Notes under the pieces: generated by a model | Databases searched by the model: none | Seen by the model: only the letters and a program-made list of their open reading frames with translations | Told to the model about the DNA's origin: nothing | Translations under genes and position numbers: made by a program | Source: Effusibacillus lacus | GTDB lineage: Bacteria > Bacillota > Bacilli > Tumebacillales > Effusibacillaceae | Length of the DNA: 64,000 bases | Direction: 5' to 3' | Assembly (NCBI RefSeq): GCF_002335525.1 | Contig: NZ_BDUF01000007.1 | Coordinates: 1 to 64,000 of the forward strand | Shown: positions 10,295 to 20,492 of the stretch, one piece after another | Position numbering within the stretch: the first letter of the stretch is position 1 | Layout of the letters: every line of letters starts with the position of its first letter

Positions 10295-11221
10295 TCACTC
10301 AAATTGGAACAGTGCGGTGGACAGGTAACGTTCCCCTGTTGAAGGAGCTACAGTTACAACCTTCTTGCCGGCCCCCAGTTTCTTGGCCACCTGCAGTGCG
10401 GCATAGATGTTTGCGCCGGAAGAGATACCCACCAGAATACCTTCTTCCTTTGCCACCTTCCGGGCAAATTCAAATGCGACTTCATTGTCTACCGTGATGA
10501 CTTCGTCAATGACATCCCGTTGCAGAATTTCCGGAACAAAGCCGGCACCGATACCCTGTATCTTGTGAGGACCCGGTTGACCACCCGACAATACCGGGGA
10601 AGCGCTGGGTTCAACCGCAACAATGTGCACATGTTGTCCAATTTCTTTCTTCAAGACTTCACCGACACCGGTGATGGTTCCGCCGGTACCCACACCGGCA
10701 ACGAATGCATCCACATTGCCGTCCATCGCCTCCAGAATCTCTCTGGCAGTGGTCTCACGGTGGATCTTCGGATTTGCCGGGTTCTTGAATTGTTGGGGAA
10801 CGAAGTAGCCGGGATTCTCCGCCTTGATTTCTTCTGTCTTGGCAATTGCGCCTTTCATTCCCTGTGCACCGGGCGTCAGTACCAACTCGGCACCGTATGC
10901 CCGCAGCAGATTGCGGCGCTCCATGGACATCGTATCTGGCATTACAAGAATAGCGCGGTATCCTTTTGCGGCTGCCATCATGGCAAGACCGATGCCCGTA
11001 TTGCCGGATGTAGGTTCGAGAATGGTGTCTCCCGGTTTCAGAATCCCTTCTTTCTCCGCTTCTTCAATCATGGAAAGCGCAATCCGGTCTTTGACAGATC
11101 CGCCTGGATTGAAGGATTCAAGCTTCAGGTAGATCTCCGCATCGTCCGGACCTGCTACACTTCTTAATTTCACAATCGGGGTGCGCCCAATCAAATCAGC
11201 AATGGAGTTGGCCACGTTCAT
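10295..11221 (-). CDS. cysK: Cysteine synthase A (O-acetylserine sulfhydrylase)
   Basis: PLP enzyme that makes L-cysteine from O-acetylserine and sulfide. The 308 residues match the family length. The PLP lysine is in [11 protein letters not shown] (about residue 43). [10 protein letters not shown] forms the substrate and cofactor loop, and [10 protein letters not shown] binds the PLP phosphate. It lies 53 bp after hslO and ends at a strong terminator. No leader element such as a T-box fits in the short gap, so it is probably read from the hslO promoter. Confidence 0.95.
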   Translation of the reverse strand: MNVANSIADLIGRTPIVKLRSVAGPDDAEIYLKLESFNPGGSVKDRIALSMIEEAEKEGILKPGDTILEPTSGNTGIGLAMMAAAKGYRAILVMPDTMSMERRNLLRAYGAELVLTPGAQGMKGAIAKTEEIKAENPGYFVPQQFKNPANPKIHRETTAREILEAMDGNVDAFVAGVGTGGTITGVGEVLKKEIGQHVHIVAVEPSASPVLSGGQPGPHKIQGIGAGFVPEILQRDVIDEVITVDNEVAFEFARKVAKEEGILVGISSGANIYAALQVAKKLGAGKKVVTVAPSTGERYLSTALFQFE

Positions 11222-11274
11222 TTAAAAAGCCTCCTTATCAATATCCGAGTAATCAACTTGGTTTAATTAATATT

Positions 11275-12159
11275 TTACTCTTTTTTTTCCATTCGGTCAA
11301 TCAGTGTTTCCAAATCTTGTTCCGTAAAGTAATACTTGTTCTTACAGAAGGAGCACACCACCTCTGCTCCACGATCCTGATGGAGCATGTTTTGCAGCTC
11401 GTCTTTCCCCAATGAAACCAGCAATTCCTCCAAACGTTCCCGGTTGCACGTGCATCGAAATTTGACAGGAATCCTCTCATGAATCTTGACATCGCCAGGA
11501 ATCAGTCTTGTCAGGATATCCTCCGGAGTGGTTCCTTCCGTAAGCAGGGTAGTGACCCCTGGAATCTGAGACAATTTCTCTTCTATATAGGTGATATCCT
11601 CATCTTTTACTCCCGGGAGTACCTGCAGAATAAATCCCCCGGCAACTTTGACGGAATAATCCCTGTCCACCAAAACTCCTACTCCCACAACGGACGGTGT
11701 TTGCTCGCTTTGGGTAAAGTAGTAGGCAAAATCTTCTCCCAGCTCCCCCGATATCAGTTCCACCGACCCGCTGTAAGGTTCTCTAAGTCCCAGATCCTTG
11801 GTTACATGCAGGAAACCGTCTGTACCCACTGCACCTGCCACATCCAATTTGCCGATTGAATTCAATGGCAGATCCACATGAGGATTGGTGGCATAAGCCC
11901 GAACTTCCCCATTGGCATTTGCATCCACTACAATCTGACCGATGGGACCCCCTCCCTTGATGCGGATTGTCAAACGGTCTTCTCCCTTTAACATGACACC
12001 CATAATCGCCCCAACTGTGGCTGCCCGCCCAACAGCAGCAGTCGCGACGGGAGACGACTGGTGCCTATGCCTCAACTCCTCCACCAAGTGGGTGGTTATC
12101 GTACCAAATGCCCGGATATTCCCTTCAAGGGCGGTGGCCCGTACTATGTAATCGCTCAT
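11275..12159 (-). CDS. hslO: Redox-regulated chaperone Hsp33
   Basis: Cytoplasmic holdase switched on by oxidation of a zinc-bound cysteine cluster. The 294 residues include the N-terminal substrate-binding domain (MSDYIVRATALEGNIRAFG) and the C-terminal switch with the CTC and CSFC cysteine pairs (about residues 236-271). The start has GAGGAGGT a few bases upstream. It precedes cysK, as in B. subtilis. A sigma-A promoter with a palindromic operator lies about 160 bp upstream, giving a leader of roughly 155 nt. Confidence 0.95.
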   Translation of the reverse strand: MSDYIVRATALEGNIRAFGTITTHLVEELRHRHQSSPVATAAVGRAATVGAIMGVMLKGEDRLTIRIKGGGPIGQIVVDANANGEVRAYATNPHVDLPLNSIGKLDVAGAVGTDGFLHVTKDLGLREPYSGSVELISGELGEDFAYYFTQSEQTPSVVGVGVLVDRDYSVKVAGGFILQVLPGVKDEDITYIEEKLSQIPGVTTLLTEGTTPEDILTRLIPGDVKIHERIPVKFRCTCNRERLEELLVSLGKDELQNMLHQDRGAEVVCSFCKNKYYFTEQDLETLIDRMEKKE

Positions 12160-12321
12160 ATATTACCTCCTCAAACGAATCCGGACCGTCCCTTCGTCTA
12201 TGTTAGCATGATCTTCCCGCTAACAGAAGTATTCTTTCGGAAGCAAAAAAAGAGACCCCAAAGGGCCAAAGGAAGGAAGGTTGTTAGAAGGTCGTAAAAC
12301 ACGAGTACGATTCTCACCTTT

Positions 12322-12351
12322 ATTATATTTGAGAAAGATTCTCATTGTCAA
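12322..12351 (-). promoter_or_regulatory. Strong sigma-A promoter for hslO-cysK
   Basis: Read on the minus strand: -35 TTGACA (6/6), 18-bp spacer, -10 TATAAT (6/6). The expected transcription start is near 12315. The spacer is almost entirely occupied by a palindrome (see the separate entry). Confidence 0.75.
12330..12344. promoter_or_regulatory. Fur-family-like operator within the hslO promoter
   Basis: The 15-mer TGAGAAAGATTCTCA is a TGAGAA/TTCTCA palindrome resembling the 7-1-7 Fur box (TGATAATNATTATCA), with 11-12 of 14 positions matching. It lies between the -35 and -10 elements. A further GATTCTCA half-site occurs at 12309-12316, over the expected transcription start. Which regulator binds (Fur, PerR, Zur or other) cannot be told. 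Confidence 0.45.
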
Positions 12352-12429
12352 TTATTATGTTTGAACTTTTTTTGTCCGATACCACTTCCCCCAGTTTGCT
12401 ATACTTGATTTAGAAGGAGGGATGATGAT

Positions 12430-13605
12430 TTGGAACATCGAAGGATTCTGCATGTGGATATGGATGCGTTTTTTGCTGCTGTTGAGCAACGGGACAACCC
12501 TTCCCTCCGGGGCAAACCCGTCATTGTAGGAGGATCCGCCAACTCCAGGGGCGTTGTCTCAACTGCGTCCTATGAAGCCCGCCGATACGGGATTCATTCC
12601 GCCATGCCCATGTCGGAAGCGAAACGACGCTGCCCCCATGGAATCTTCCTTCCTGTAAACGGGAGTAAGTACCGGGAGGCTTCCTCCCACATTTTTCACA
12701 TATTTCGTCGTTATACGCCTCTGGTGGAAGGGATTTCTCTGGACGAGGCATTTCTCGATCTGACTGGATGCGAGACCCTGTTTGGTCCTGCCCCGGAAAT
12801 TGCGGTGCAAATCAAAAGGGAAATCAAAGCGGAAGTCGGCCTGACTGCTTCCGTCGGTCTTTCCTATTGCAAATTTCTGGCCAAGCTGGCTTCAGATATG
12901 GACAAGCCAGACGGGTTTACCATCATTGGATTTGAAGATCTAACAACAAGGATTCACCCTATGCCCATCTCAAAAATGTGGGGAGTAGGCAAAAAGGCAG
13001 TTCCAGTACTTGAAAGACTGGGCATCAGAACGATTGGTGATGCATCCCGTATTGATCTGAACAAGATCCGGCGCTACATTGGAAGTTTGGCTGACCATGT
13101 TTATCTGTTGGCTCAAGGCATAGACCCCCGGCCGGTGGAACCTTACCATGAACGGAAATCCGTTGGACAGGAGGTGACATTTGCCGAGGATGTGGGAGAC
13201 ATGGAATTCCTCTACACCACTCTTCTCGCCCAGTCAGAAACGGTTGGCCGTGAATTGAGACAGCGCAAGCTGGAAGCCAAGACGGTAACTCTCAAATTGC
13301 GGTATCCGACGTTCAAAACCATAACGCGCAGCCATACCTTGTTGGAACCTACACAGGTAGACGACATTCTATACCACACGGCAAAAGCCCTGCTGGCCAA
13401 ATGTGGGTTGAACTCCTCGGACAGAATCCGGCTGATTGGCATCTCGGCCAGCGGACTTGTCCCGGAAAGAGGCCATCAACAGGTGACCCTGTTCGATGAG
13501 ACTCCGGAAAGGACTCACAAGCTGATGGAAGCGGTCGATCTGATCAGGGACAAATTCGGTGATCAAGCGGTAACCCGAGCCAGACTGCTCAAGAAGGGCA
13601 AGTAG
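12430..13605 (+). CDS. dinB: DNA polymerase IV (Y-family)
   Basis: Error-prone translesion polymerase. The 391 residues show the catalytic motifs HVDMDAFFAAVEQRDNP (about 8-24) and SLDEAFLDLTG (about 101-111), helix-hairpin-helix thumb sequence, a little-finger domain, and a C-terminal clamp-binding peptide QQVTLFDE. The start is TTG with AAGGAGG 9 nt upstream. It is transcribed opposite to its neighbours and converges with coaX (19-bp gap). No LexA box was recognised upstream. Confidence 0.95.
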   Translation: MEHRRILHVDMDAFFAAVEQRDNPSLRGKPVIVGGSANSRGVVSTASYEARRYGIHSAMPMSEAKRRCPHGIFLPVNGSKYREASSHIFHIFRRYTPLVEGISLDEAFLDLTGCETLFGPAPEIAVQIKREIKAEVGLTASVGLSYCKFLAKLASDMDKPDGFTIIGFEDLTTRIHPMPISKMWGVGKKAVPVLERLGIRTIGDASRIDLNKIRRYIGSLADHVYLLAQGIDPRPVEPYHERKSVGQEVTFAEDVGDMEFLYTTLLAQSETVGRELRQRKLEAKTVTLKLRYPTFKTITRSHTLLEPTQVDDILYHTAKALLAKCGLNSSDRIRLIGISASGLVPERGHQQVTLFDETPERTHKLMEAVDLIRDKFGDQAVTRARLLKKGK

Positions 13606-13624
13606 ACAACAATGATTATCGAAC

Positions 13625-14389
13625 TTATTGGTTCTTCTCCCAAATCAGGCGTAGTCCCTTTAGAGTCAAGAACGGATCGACTGCTTCAATGGTGTAGGAG
13701 TCGGCAGCTATCAGCTTGGCAAAGCCACCTGTTGCAATAACCTTGAAGGGCAAGCCCATTTCTTGCTTGATCCGGTTTACGATTCCGTCTACCTGGCCAA
13801 TAAACCCGTAATATACTCCAGACTGAATGTTGCTTACAGTATTGCGGCCAACAACAGTTGGCGGACGGACAAGTTCGATCCGAGGGAGTTTGGCTGCCCT
13901 CTGGAACAGTGCATCCGTTGAAATTCCAATGCCGGGAGCAATCGGCCCCCCCAGATATTGTCCCTTCTCATTCAAGACACAAAAGGTTGTGGCTGTGCCA
14001 AAGTCAACAACGATCAGCGGGGAGCCGTATTCCTCAAGTGCTCCGATTGCGTTGACAATCCGGTCTGCTCCCACTTCCCGAGGATTTTCCATATGTATGT
14101 TGAGGCCCGTCTTGATTCCGGGCCCTACGACCAATGGCTTGACGCCGAAGTATTTTTCGCACATCCGTTCCAACGCAAACATCAGAGGAGGAACCACCGA
14201 TGATATGACAATCGCGTCAATATCCTCAAAGAGGATACCCTTGTCCTGGAACAAAGCTTTCATCAGAATTCCCAACTCGTCTTCCGTCCGGTCCCGGACA
14301 GTGGCAATCCGCCAGTGGTGCGCAAGATGTTTCCCGTCATACACTCCCAGCACAATGTTGGTGTTCCCCACGTCAACTACAAAGATCAA
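13625..14389 (-). CDS. coaX: Type III pantothenate kinase
   Basis: First step of coenzyme A synthesis from pantothenate. The 254-residue protein belongs to the ASKHA fold, with the phosphate motif [12 protein letters not shown] at the N-terminus, [11 protein letters not shown], and [12 protein letters not shown]. The start is TTG with GGGGGA 7 nt upstream. In B. subtilis coaX likewise lies between ftsH and hslO; here nadC is inserted upstream and dinB downstream. Confidence 0.95.
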   Translation of the reverse strand: MIFVVDVGNTNIVLGVYDGKHLAHHWRIATVRDRTEDELGILMKALFQDKGILFEDIDAIVISSVVPPLMFALERMCEKYFGVKPLVVGPGIKTGLNIHMENPREVGADRIVNAIGALEEYGSPLIVVDFGTATTFCVLNEKGQYLGGPIAPGIGISTDALFQRAAKLPRIELVRPPTVVGRNTVSNIQSGVYYGFIGQVDGIVNRIKQEMGLPFKVIATGGFAKLIAADSYTIEAVDPFLTLKGLRLIWEKNQ

Positions 14390-14438
14390 ACCAGATTCCC
14401 CCTGCCCGCCAGCTTTAAAGAAAGTGCACTAATACTTG

Positions 14439-15284
14439 TTATCCCTCATTAACCAGTTCCAATGAGATGTCCAAACTTCTGGCCGAAGAAGTTACGGTCC
14501 CAACCGCAATATAATCAACACCTGTCTTTGCTATATCCACGACCGTTTCTTCCGATACGTCGCCTGACGCTTCGGTAATGGCACGGCCAGCAACAAGGTC
14601 CACCGCCTCCCGCAGCATTTCATTGCCCATATTGCTGAGCAGTATAATATCCGCTTTCACTTCCAAAGCTTCTTCAATTTGTTCCAGGGAGTGAACTTCC
14701 ACTTCCACCTTTGTTGTGTGGGGAATATGGTGGCGGGCTGTCATGATGGCCTGCTTGATTCCGCCAGCCAACCGAATATGATTTTCTTTGATAACGACCG
14801 CATCATACAAACCAAACCGGTGGTTTCTCCCGCCTCCAACCGTTACCGCATATTTCTCCAACAGGCGGAGGCCCGGTGTTGTCTTCCGGGTATCAACAAT
14901 CTTGGCATTGTAGTAACGGACCAATTCTACAAATCTGGCAGTCCGGGTTGCAATGCCCGACAATCGCTGCACAAAATTCAGCGCAACCCGTTCTGCCGTC
15001 AGGATGGAACGGGCTGATCCGGATATTTCAAGAATGGCTTGTCCCGCCGCGACTGACTCTCCATCTTTTGCCCGAGCGGCGACGTTTAAGCCCGAATCCA
15101 ACGTTTTGAACACTTGTTCGGCTACCTGAATTCCCGCCAGAATGCCAGGTTCCCGCATGTACAAAACACCTTTTGCCCGTTGATCCGGCGGTACAATACT
15201 GTCAGTGGTGATGTCCGCAAAACCGATATCTTCTTCCAATGACCGGACAATGTAAGGTTCAATCACTCGAAGATCAAGTTTCAT
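14439..15284 (-). CDS. nadC: Nicotinate-nucleotide pyrophosphorylase (carboxylating)
   Basis: Makes nicotinate mononucleotide from quinolinate and PRPP in NAD synthesis. The 281 residues carry the family signatures LNFVQRLSGIATRT, DTRKTTPGLRLLEKYAV and GGGRNHRFGLYD, and the ASGDVS C-terminal barrel loop. nadA and nadB are not in the window, so the gene is separated from the rest of the de novo pathway. A hairpin lies between it and ftsH. Confidence 0.95.
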   Translation of the reverse strand: MKLDLRVIEPYIVRSLEEDIGFADITTDSIVPPDQRAKGVLYMREPGILAGIQVAEQVFKTLDSGLNVAARAKDGESVAAGQAILEISGSARSILTAERVALNFVQRLSGIATRTARFVELVRYYNAKIVDTRKTTPGLRLLEKYAVTVGGGRNHRFGLYDAVVIKENHIRLAGGIKQAIMTARHHIPHTTKVEVEVHSLEQIEEALEVKADIILLSNMGNEMLREAVDLVAGRAITEASGDVSEETVVDIAKTGVDYIAVGTVTSSARSLDISLELVNEG

Positions 15285-15330
15285 ATTGGCACCTCTCGCC
15301 GGGGAGCAGGCTCCCGTTTTGTCTGATACA

Positions 15331-15354
15331 AAGCACCCGGGTGACCGGGTGCTT
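15331..15354 (-). terminator. Hairpin between ftsH and nadC
   Basis: A 10-bp GC-rich stem (AAGCACCCGG/CCGGGTGCTT) with a 4-nt loop. The minus-strand T-tract is only TTTG, so it may terminate weakly or partly. Confidence 0.5.
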
Positions 15355-15373
15355 TTATTGGATCTGGCTTAAG

Positions 15374-17242
15374 TTATTCCTGCGGTCCTTGATTCTCCGG
15401 TTTTTCCCGATCATTGGCAGCCGGGTCCGGAGTGTCAGCCAGGTTCTCACCCTTCATAAGCTTTTCAATCTGGGCTTTATCCAAGGTTTCCTTCTCCAGG
15501 AGGGTTTGTGCCAACAACTCAAGCTTATCCCGGTGTTCGGTCAGAACCTGTTCGGTCCTTTTGTAGCACTTATCAATCATTTCCCGCATTTCTTTGTCGA
15601 TTTCATACGCAATGGCATCACTGTAGTTTTGCTCCGATGCTATATCGCGCCCCAGAAACACTTGCCCCTGGCGATGGCCAAACTGCAGCGGGCCCAGTTT
15701 TTCACTCATGCCAAACTCAGTGATCATTCGACGGATTATTCCTGTTGCCCTTTCAAGATCATTGTGCGCTCCAGTTGAAATTTCGCCAAGTACCAGTTGT
15801 TCTGCCACCCTTCCGCCCAACAGTCCACAGACCTTGTCAAGCATTTCTCCTTTTGTGGCAAACCAACGGTCTTCTTTTGGCAGCATTACCGTGTATCCCC
15901 CAGCCATTCCGCGAGGGATAATGGTAACCTTATGCACCTCGTCCGCACCTTCGAGGAAGTACCCCACAACCGCATGGCCGGATTCGTGGTAGGCTACCAG
16001 ACGGCGTTCTTTTTCCGATACTACGCGAGACCTTTTCTCGGGTCCCGCAATCACACGATCAATTGCTTCATCAATCTCGGGCATCTCAATGTCTTTCTTG
16101 TTGCGCCTTGCAGCAAGCAAGGCCGCTTCGTTCAGCAGGTTCTCCAGGTCGGCTCCCGTGAAGCCGGGAGTCATCTTGGCGATGGCGTCCAGGTTCACGT
16201 TCTCTGCAAGAGGTTTGTTTCTCGCGTGCACTTTAAGAATCTCCTGCCGTCCCTTTACATCCGGGCGGTCAACGGTAATCTGGCGGTCAAAGCGTCCTGG
16301 ACGAAGCAATGCCGGGTCAAGGATATCAGGCCTGTTGGTGGCTGCAATGATAATAATTCCTTCGTTTGCACCGAACCCGTCCATTTCCACCAATAACTGG
16401 TTTAATGTCTGTTCACGCTCATCGTGTCCGCCGCCAAGACCTGCTCCCCGGTGGCGTCCAACAGCGTCAATTTCATCGATAAAGATGATACAGGGAGCAT
16501 TTTTCTTCGCTTGTTCAAACAAGTCACGTACTCGGGATGCACCCACCCCGACAAACATTTCTACAAAGTCGGAACCGGAAATGGAGAAGAACGGAACTCC
16601 GGCTTCTCCCGCAACCGCTCTGGCAAGCAGGGTTTTACCGGTACCGGGAGGTCCCACCAACAGGACCCCTTTCGGAATACGGGCACCCAATGCGGCAAAT
16701 TTCCGGGGGTCTTTCAGGAACTCCACCACTTCCACCAGTTCGTTTTTCTCTTCATCCGCACCCGCCACATCATTAAAAGTGACTTTTTTCTTCTCTTCCG
16801 TATAGAGTTTCGCGCGGCTCTTACCAAAGTTCATCACTTTGGAGCCGCCGCCCTGGGCCTGGTTCAATAGGAAGAAGAACAATACGAACATGATGATAAA
16901 CGGCAAGATGCCGGTAAAGATCGTGATCCAAACCGAATCCCGGGGGGGTTCGTTGATTTTCACATCCGCCTTGGTGTTTTGCAGCTCTTGCGCAAACACA
17001 TCGCTTATGATGGCACGTGATGTCACCTTGTTGTTGTCATTTAAGGTAACGTTGAGGCGCAGGGTCAAACCGTCAGGGGTAACTTCAACGGTTTTCACAT
17101 TGCCTGCTCTCATCTGTTCCAATACATAATTGTAAGGCTTTTCAACCGTTTCCTGAGTACCGTTCGTTACAAAACTGACAATCCCGACAATGATGAGAAA
17201 AATCATCAAGTAAAATCCGAGATTGCGGAAAACCTTATTCAT
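15374..17242 (-). CDS. ftsH: ATP-dependent zinc metalloprotease FtsH
   Basis: Membrane-bound AAA+ protease for quality control of membrane and regulatory proteins. The 622 residues have two N-terminal membrane segments (about 9-28 and 110-130), Walker A GPPGTGKT, Walker B IIFIDEID, the SRH arginines (RPGRFDRQI) and the zinc site HESGH. The C-terminus is acidic and proline-rich. It follows hpt by 52 bp, as in B. subtilis. Confidence 0.97.
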   Translation of the reverse strand: MNKVFRNLGFYLMIFLIIVGIVSFVTNGTQETVEKPYNYVLEQMRAGNVKTVEVTPDGLTLRLNVTLNDNNKVTSRAIISDVFAQELQNTKADVKINEPPRDSVWITIFTGILPFIIMFVLFFFLLNQAQGGGSKVMNFGKSRAKLYTEEKKKVTFNDVAGADEEKNELVEVVEFLKDPRKFAALGARIPKGVLLVGPPGTGKTLLARAVAGEAGVPFFSISGSDFVEMFVGVGASRVRDLFEQAKKNAPCIIFIDEIDAVGRHRGAGLGGGHDEREQTLNQLLVEMDGFGANEGIIIIAATNRPDILDPALLRPGRFDRQITVDRPDVKGRQEILKVHARNKPLAENVNLDAIAKMTPGFTGADLENLLNEAALLAARRNKKDIEMPEIDEAIDRVIAGPEKRSRVVSEKERRLVAYHESGHAVVGYFLEGADEVHKVTIIPRGMAGGYTVMLPKEDRWFATKGEMLDKVCGLLGGRVAEQLVLGEISTGAHNDLERATGIIRRMITEFGMSEKLGPLQFGHRQGQVFLGRDIASEQNYSDAIAYEIDKEMREMIDKCYKRTEQVLTEHRDKLELLAQTLLEKETLDKAQIEKLMKGENLADTPDPAANDREKPENQGPQE

Positions 17243-17294
17243 CTCTTACCTCCTCCCGGTCACAACCCGGAACACAGCAGCGACCTTTCTCATA

Positions 17295-17831
17295 TCAACT
17301 GTAAATTTCTGGTTTCAGAACGCCGACATAGGGCAGGTTCCGATATTTTTCCGCATAGTCAAGACCATACCCGACAATAAATTCGTCCGGCACTTCAAAG
17401 CCGGAATAATCAGGGGTAATCTCAATTTTGCGGCCGCTCGGCTTGTTAAACAGGGTGACAATCCGAACTGAAGCGGCATCCCTTCTTAGCAGGGAATCCC
17501 TCAAGTAGCTGAGCGTCAGTCCCGTATCCACAATATCCTCCACAATCAACACATGCCGGCCCTCAACGCCGGTTTCAAGGTCTTTGAGAATACGAACCAC
17601 GCCAGACGATTTGGTCGAAACTCCATAACTGGAAATGGCCATAAAGTCCATTTCCAGGGGAACTTCTATTCGTTTCACCAGATCGGACATAAACAGAACG
17701 GCCCCTTTCAGGACACAAATGACCAAGGGGTTCTTGTCTGCATAATCCTGAGCAATTCGCGCTCCCAATTCACCGATCCGGTTTTGGATCTGTTCTTCGG
17801 TGAACAAGATGTGTTTTATATCGTTGTGCAT
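17295..17831 (-). CDS. hpt: Hypoxanthine phosphoribosyltransferase
   Basis: Salvages hypoxanthine and guanine to IMP and GMP with PRPP. The 178 residues contain the PRPP loop [17 protein letters not shown] (about 93-109), the [11 protein letters not shown] region, and the C-terminal purine site [19 protein letters not shown]. The start has AGGAGGT upstream. It lies 29 bp after tilS. The tilS-hpt-ftsH order is ancestral in Firmicutes. Confidence 0.96.
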   Translation of the reverse strand: MHNDIKHILFTEEQIQNRIGELGARIAQDYADKNPLVICVLKGAVLFMSDLVKRIEVPLEMDFMAISSYGVSTKSSGVVRILKDLETGVEGRHVLIVEDIVDTGLTLSYLRDSLLRRDAASVRIVTLFNKPSGRKIEITPDYSGFEVPDEFIVGYGLDYAEKYRNLPYVGVLKPEIYS

Positions 17832-17860
17832 TTCCGGGTGTACCTCCTGGATGATTCAAG

Positions 17861-19297
17861 TCACCTCTGAACTGAGCTTTCCACAACAATGAGAAGGGTC
17901 CTCCGGGTTTGCGGTTGGACAAGTGCCCCTTGCCCCCGGCGAATTCCCGTTACCCAAACGATTTCATCTCCCAAGACCCAAATCGGCCAGGTATCACGAA
18001 GAGCCTTGGGAATCCGGGCTTCCATCAGAATTTCTTTTATTTTTTTGCTGCCTTGCATGCCGTAAGGTCGGATGACATCCCCGTGGCGGCGTTTTCTTAT
18101 TATAAATTTCCGCCCGCACACTTCTTCGTAGTCAAACGCGGCCTCCCACCTGCTTGCGGGAGTTATGGCTCCATCCTTTACTTGCATGCTTCCCCGCATT
18201 GCCAATTCCGGTATTTCAAACAAAAAAGGCTTTGCAGGAGCATATGCCGGCATTTCGGGAATCATCAATTCCGTTTGCTGCCAATCCCCGGGAAACACTG
18301 TTCTGTCTTCTGTTCCAATATGTAACAATTGATACTCCCTCCAGGCCTGAATCCCGTTTGGCAAGTGGATCCGGGCAGAGGGAACCGGGTGTTGCGCCAA
18401 AGCAAGTATCTGCTCGATATGCTTGGCTTCCCACTCATTGGTATGTCCGCACAGATAATATAATATTAGTGTAATTGCACGGCGTTGTAAAGCAAGTGGA
18501 GATCGAACAAGATGCTCTGCGCTGACGGCAATTCTAACGTCTGTTCTTTCCTTAATCAGGGTTTTCAGAAGAGAGGCAGCCTGCTCTTTCATATAGCGAT
18601 CCTCTTCTGAGGCCAGTTCACCCAATTGGATCAATGTCCGCTTCACGTTTTCGTTATATTCCGACTGGAGCATGGGAATCAGTTGTAATCGTATCTTATT
18701 GCGAAAATAATCGGTTAATGCATTCGAGGAATCGTTTCGGTATTCCAAATTGGCCGTTTGGCAGAACTTTTCAATTTCCTCTCTCCAAACGTAAAGAAGC
18801 GGCCTGGCAATTTCGACATGACCGAATTTCCTAAGAATGGAAATTCCGGCCAGACCGGATATGGACGTGCCTCGCAGAATGCGCATTAAGACCGTTTCCG
18901 CCTGATCGTCGGCATGATGGGCAAGGGCAATTTTCGGAGCATCCACCTTATGGGCGATCTTCAGGAAAAAGCGGTATCTTAGTTCTCTGGCCGCCACTTG
19001 TGTGGACATCCCATGTTCTCTGGCAAACGATTTTACATCCGGCCGATCGATATGAAACGGCAATCCAAGTTTGTTGCATAACTGTTGAACAAATTCGGCA
19101 TCTGCCAAAGACTCTCTTCCCCGCAGGCCATGCTCCACATGTGCAACATGCAGCCCATATCCTGTTTCCTTTGCCAACTCATGCAGAATGTTCAGCAATG
19201 CAACCGAGTCCGCTCCTCCCGAAACGCCTACTACGATCCGTTCCCCGTTTGCAAAGAGACCATGTTCCTCAATCGTCCGTTTGACCTTGTGCAACAC
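17861..19297 (-). CDS. tilS: tRNA(Ile)-lysidine synthase
   Basis: Converts C34 of tRNA-Ile(CAU) to lysidine using ATP and lysine, switching it from Met to Ile decoding. The 478-residue protein has the PP-loop SGGADSVAL (about 25-33), the central LAHHADDQAETVLMRILRG motif and a C-terminal TilS domain. The start is GTG 19297, with a perfect AGGAGG 7 nt upstream; in-frame sequence further upstream belongs to the preceding gene. It overlaps the ThrE-type gene by 29 bp. Confidence 0.96.
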   Translation of the reverse strand: MLHKVKRTIEEHGLFANGERIVVGVSGGADSVALLNILHELAKETGYGLHVAHVEHGLRGRESLADAEFVQQLCNKLGLPFHIDRPDVKSFAREHGMSTQVAARELRYRFFLKIAHKVDAPKIALAHHADDQAETVLMRILRGTSISGLAGISILRKFGHVEIARPLLYVWREEIEKFCQTANLEYRNDSSNALTDYFRNKIRLQLIPMLQSEYNENVKRTLIQLGELASEEDRYMKEQAASLLKTLIKERTDVRIAVSAEHLVRSPLALQRRAITLILYYLCGHTNEWEAKHIEQILALAQHPVPSARIHLPNGIQAWREYQLLHIGTEDRTVFPGDWQQTELMIPEMPAYAPAKPFLFEIPELAMRGSMQVKDGAITPASRWEAAFDYEEVCGRKFIIRKRRHGDVIRPYGMQGSKKIKEILMEARIPKALRDTWPIWVLGDEIVWVTGIRRGQGALVQPQTRRTLLIVVESSVQR

Positions 19298-19715
19298 GCT
19301 GTTTCCTCCTGTCCATCCGAACCAGGGCGCCTGCCAATACAAGACCGGCCGCCACTCCCCCTGCCATCAACAGAGTTTGAGTCGCATTGGCAATACCCGT
19401 GGCATAGTCGGCTTGCACAAATGCCCGCATGGTGTTAAGTGCGCTCATCCCCGGAACCAACATCAGAATGCCGGACACAATAAACACGGTTCCCGGAAGC
19501 TTCTGGATCCGCGCCAGAACCTCGCTGGATACGGAAACAAAAAAAGCCCCCATGAATACTCCCGCAACCGGATTCAAACCGAATTGCTCGGCCCAATGCC
19601 TGATCATCAGCGCCCCTGCGCCTATGATCCCTGCCGGAATCAGAGCCTGTTTCGGAACATTATAAATGATCGCAAAGGCAATCGTGGCGATAAACCCCAA
19701 TACTGGCTGAATCAT
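19269..19715 (-). CDS. Threonine/serine exporter family protein, small subunit (YjjB type)
   Basis: A 148-residue membrane protein with about four hydrophobic segments (for example IAFAIIYNVPKQALIPAGII and VFIVSGILMLVPGMSAL). The motif LVPG near the last third is shared with its partner and with ThrE C-terminal halves. Its start overlaps the larger subunit by 4 bp (ATGA), so the two are made together and probably form one transporter in the plasma membrane. Substrate is not determined by sequence; the family includes amino-acid and organic-acid exporters. Confidence 0.85.
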   Translation of the reverse strand: MIQPVLGFIATIAFAIIYNVPKQALIPAGIIGAGALMIRHWAEQFGLNPVAGVFMGAFFVSVSSEVLARIQKLPGTVFIVSGILMLVPGMSALNTMRAFVQADYATGIANATQTLLMAGGVAAGLVLAGALVRMDRRKQRVAQGQTDD

Positions 19716-20488
19716 TGCAACAAGCCCCCGATCTTTAAGGCAAACACTAATGCGACCGCGACGGCAATGGCAAAAGCGGTAAGCATGGCTTCTGCCGAAC
19801 GGGCGACACCTGACAACAGATCATTGGCCATTAGGTCCCGGACAGCGTTGGTGATGGCCAGACCGGGCACCAGCGGAATTAGGGCCCCCAGGCTGATCTG
19901 ATAGAAATTCTTTCCTATTCCCGCGCTTACGGTAAGCATTGCAAGCGAAGTTCCGGCCAGTGCCGCAAAAAAGACGGCAAGAAACCGCGGCATTCGCCGA
20001 TCAAACACTTCCATCAGATAATTGGACAGGGCGGCACAAAAAGCTCCCGGCAGAAAATCGCCCATCCCCCCTTGAAACAACAAGGTAAATACACCCCCAG
20101 AAAGAGCCGCAGCAATTTGTCTGAGCCAATTGGGGTATTCGGGTTCAGCCTTTTCAATGGCCAGCAGTTGCTCCCAAACCTGCTGCACGGTGATCTTCCC
20201 GCTCTCAAATTGTCGGGATACGCTATTGATCCTTGCCACCTTTGTAAGGTCGGTCTGCAGCCCCTCCCCGATCCGGTACATTCTCGTAAGATGGCCTTCA
20301 TCAGCCGTCACGCTGATAAAAATGCCAGTCGGTGTGACAAAACTGTATACCGAATGTGCGCCGCAAGACCTGCCGATGCGCTCAATCGTCTCTTCGACCC
20401 TTGCGGTTTCGGCACCGTTTTTCAGCATAAGGGCGCCCGCCTTCAAGCAGATCTTTACAATTGTTGGTAGGTGAAAATTCGTGTCCAT
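19712..20488 (-). CDS. Threonine/serine exporter family protein, large subunit (YjjP type)
   Basis: 258 residues. A cytosolic N-terminal domain carries the family signature (LKNGAETARVEETIERI, VYSFVTPTGIFIS, about 21-60); five or so membrane segments follow from about 125, including LIPLVPGLAITNAVRDLMANDL. It corresponds to the N-terminal half of ThrE. With the overlapping downstream gene it makes a split ThrE-type exporter. It lies 4 bp after yabT, in a place where B. subtilis has tilS directly. Confidence 0.87.
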   Translation of the reverse strand: MDTNFHLPTIVKICLKAGALMLKNGAETARVEETIERIGRSCGAHSVYSFVTPTGIFISVTADEGHLTRMYRIGEGLQTDLTKVARINSVSRQFESGKITVQQVWEQLLAIEKAEPEYPNWLRQIAAALSGGVFTLLFQGGMGDFLPGAFCAALSNYLMEVFDRRMPRFLAVFFAALAGTSLAMLTVSAGIGKNFYQISLGALIPLVPGLAITNAVRDLMANDLLSGVARSAEAMLTAFAIAVAVALVFALKIGGLLQ

Positions 20489-20492
20489 GCTT

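Noticed and set aside
12160-12305. Riboswitch or attenuator in the 155-nt hslO leader
   Set aside because: A T-run at about 12245-12252 follows only a weak 3-4 bp stem; no known riboswitch pattern recognised.
12360-12430. LexA (SOS) box before dinB
   Set aside because: GAACTTTTTTTGTCC superficially resembles half-sites, but does not fit CGAAC-N4-GTTCG.
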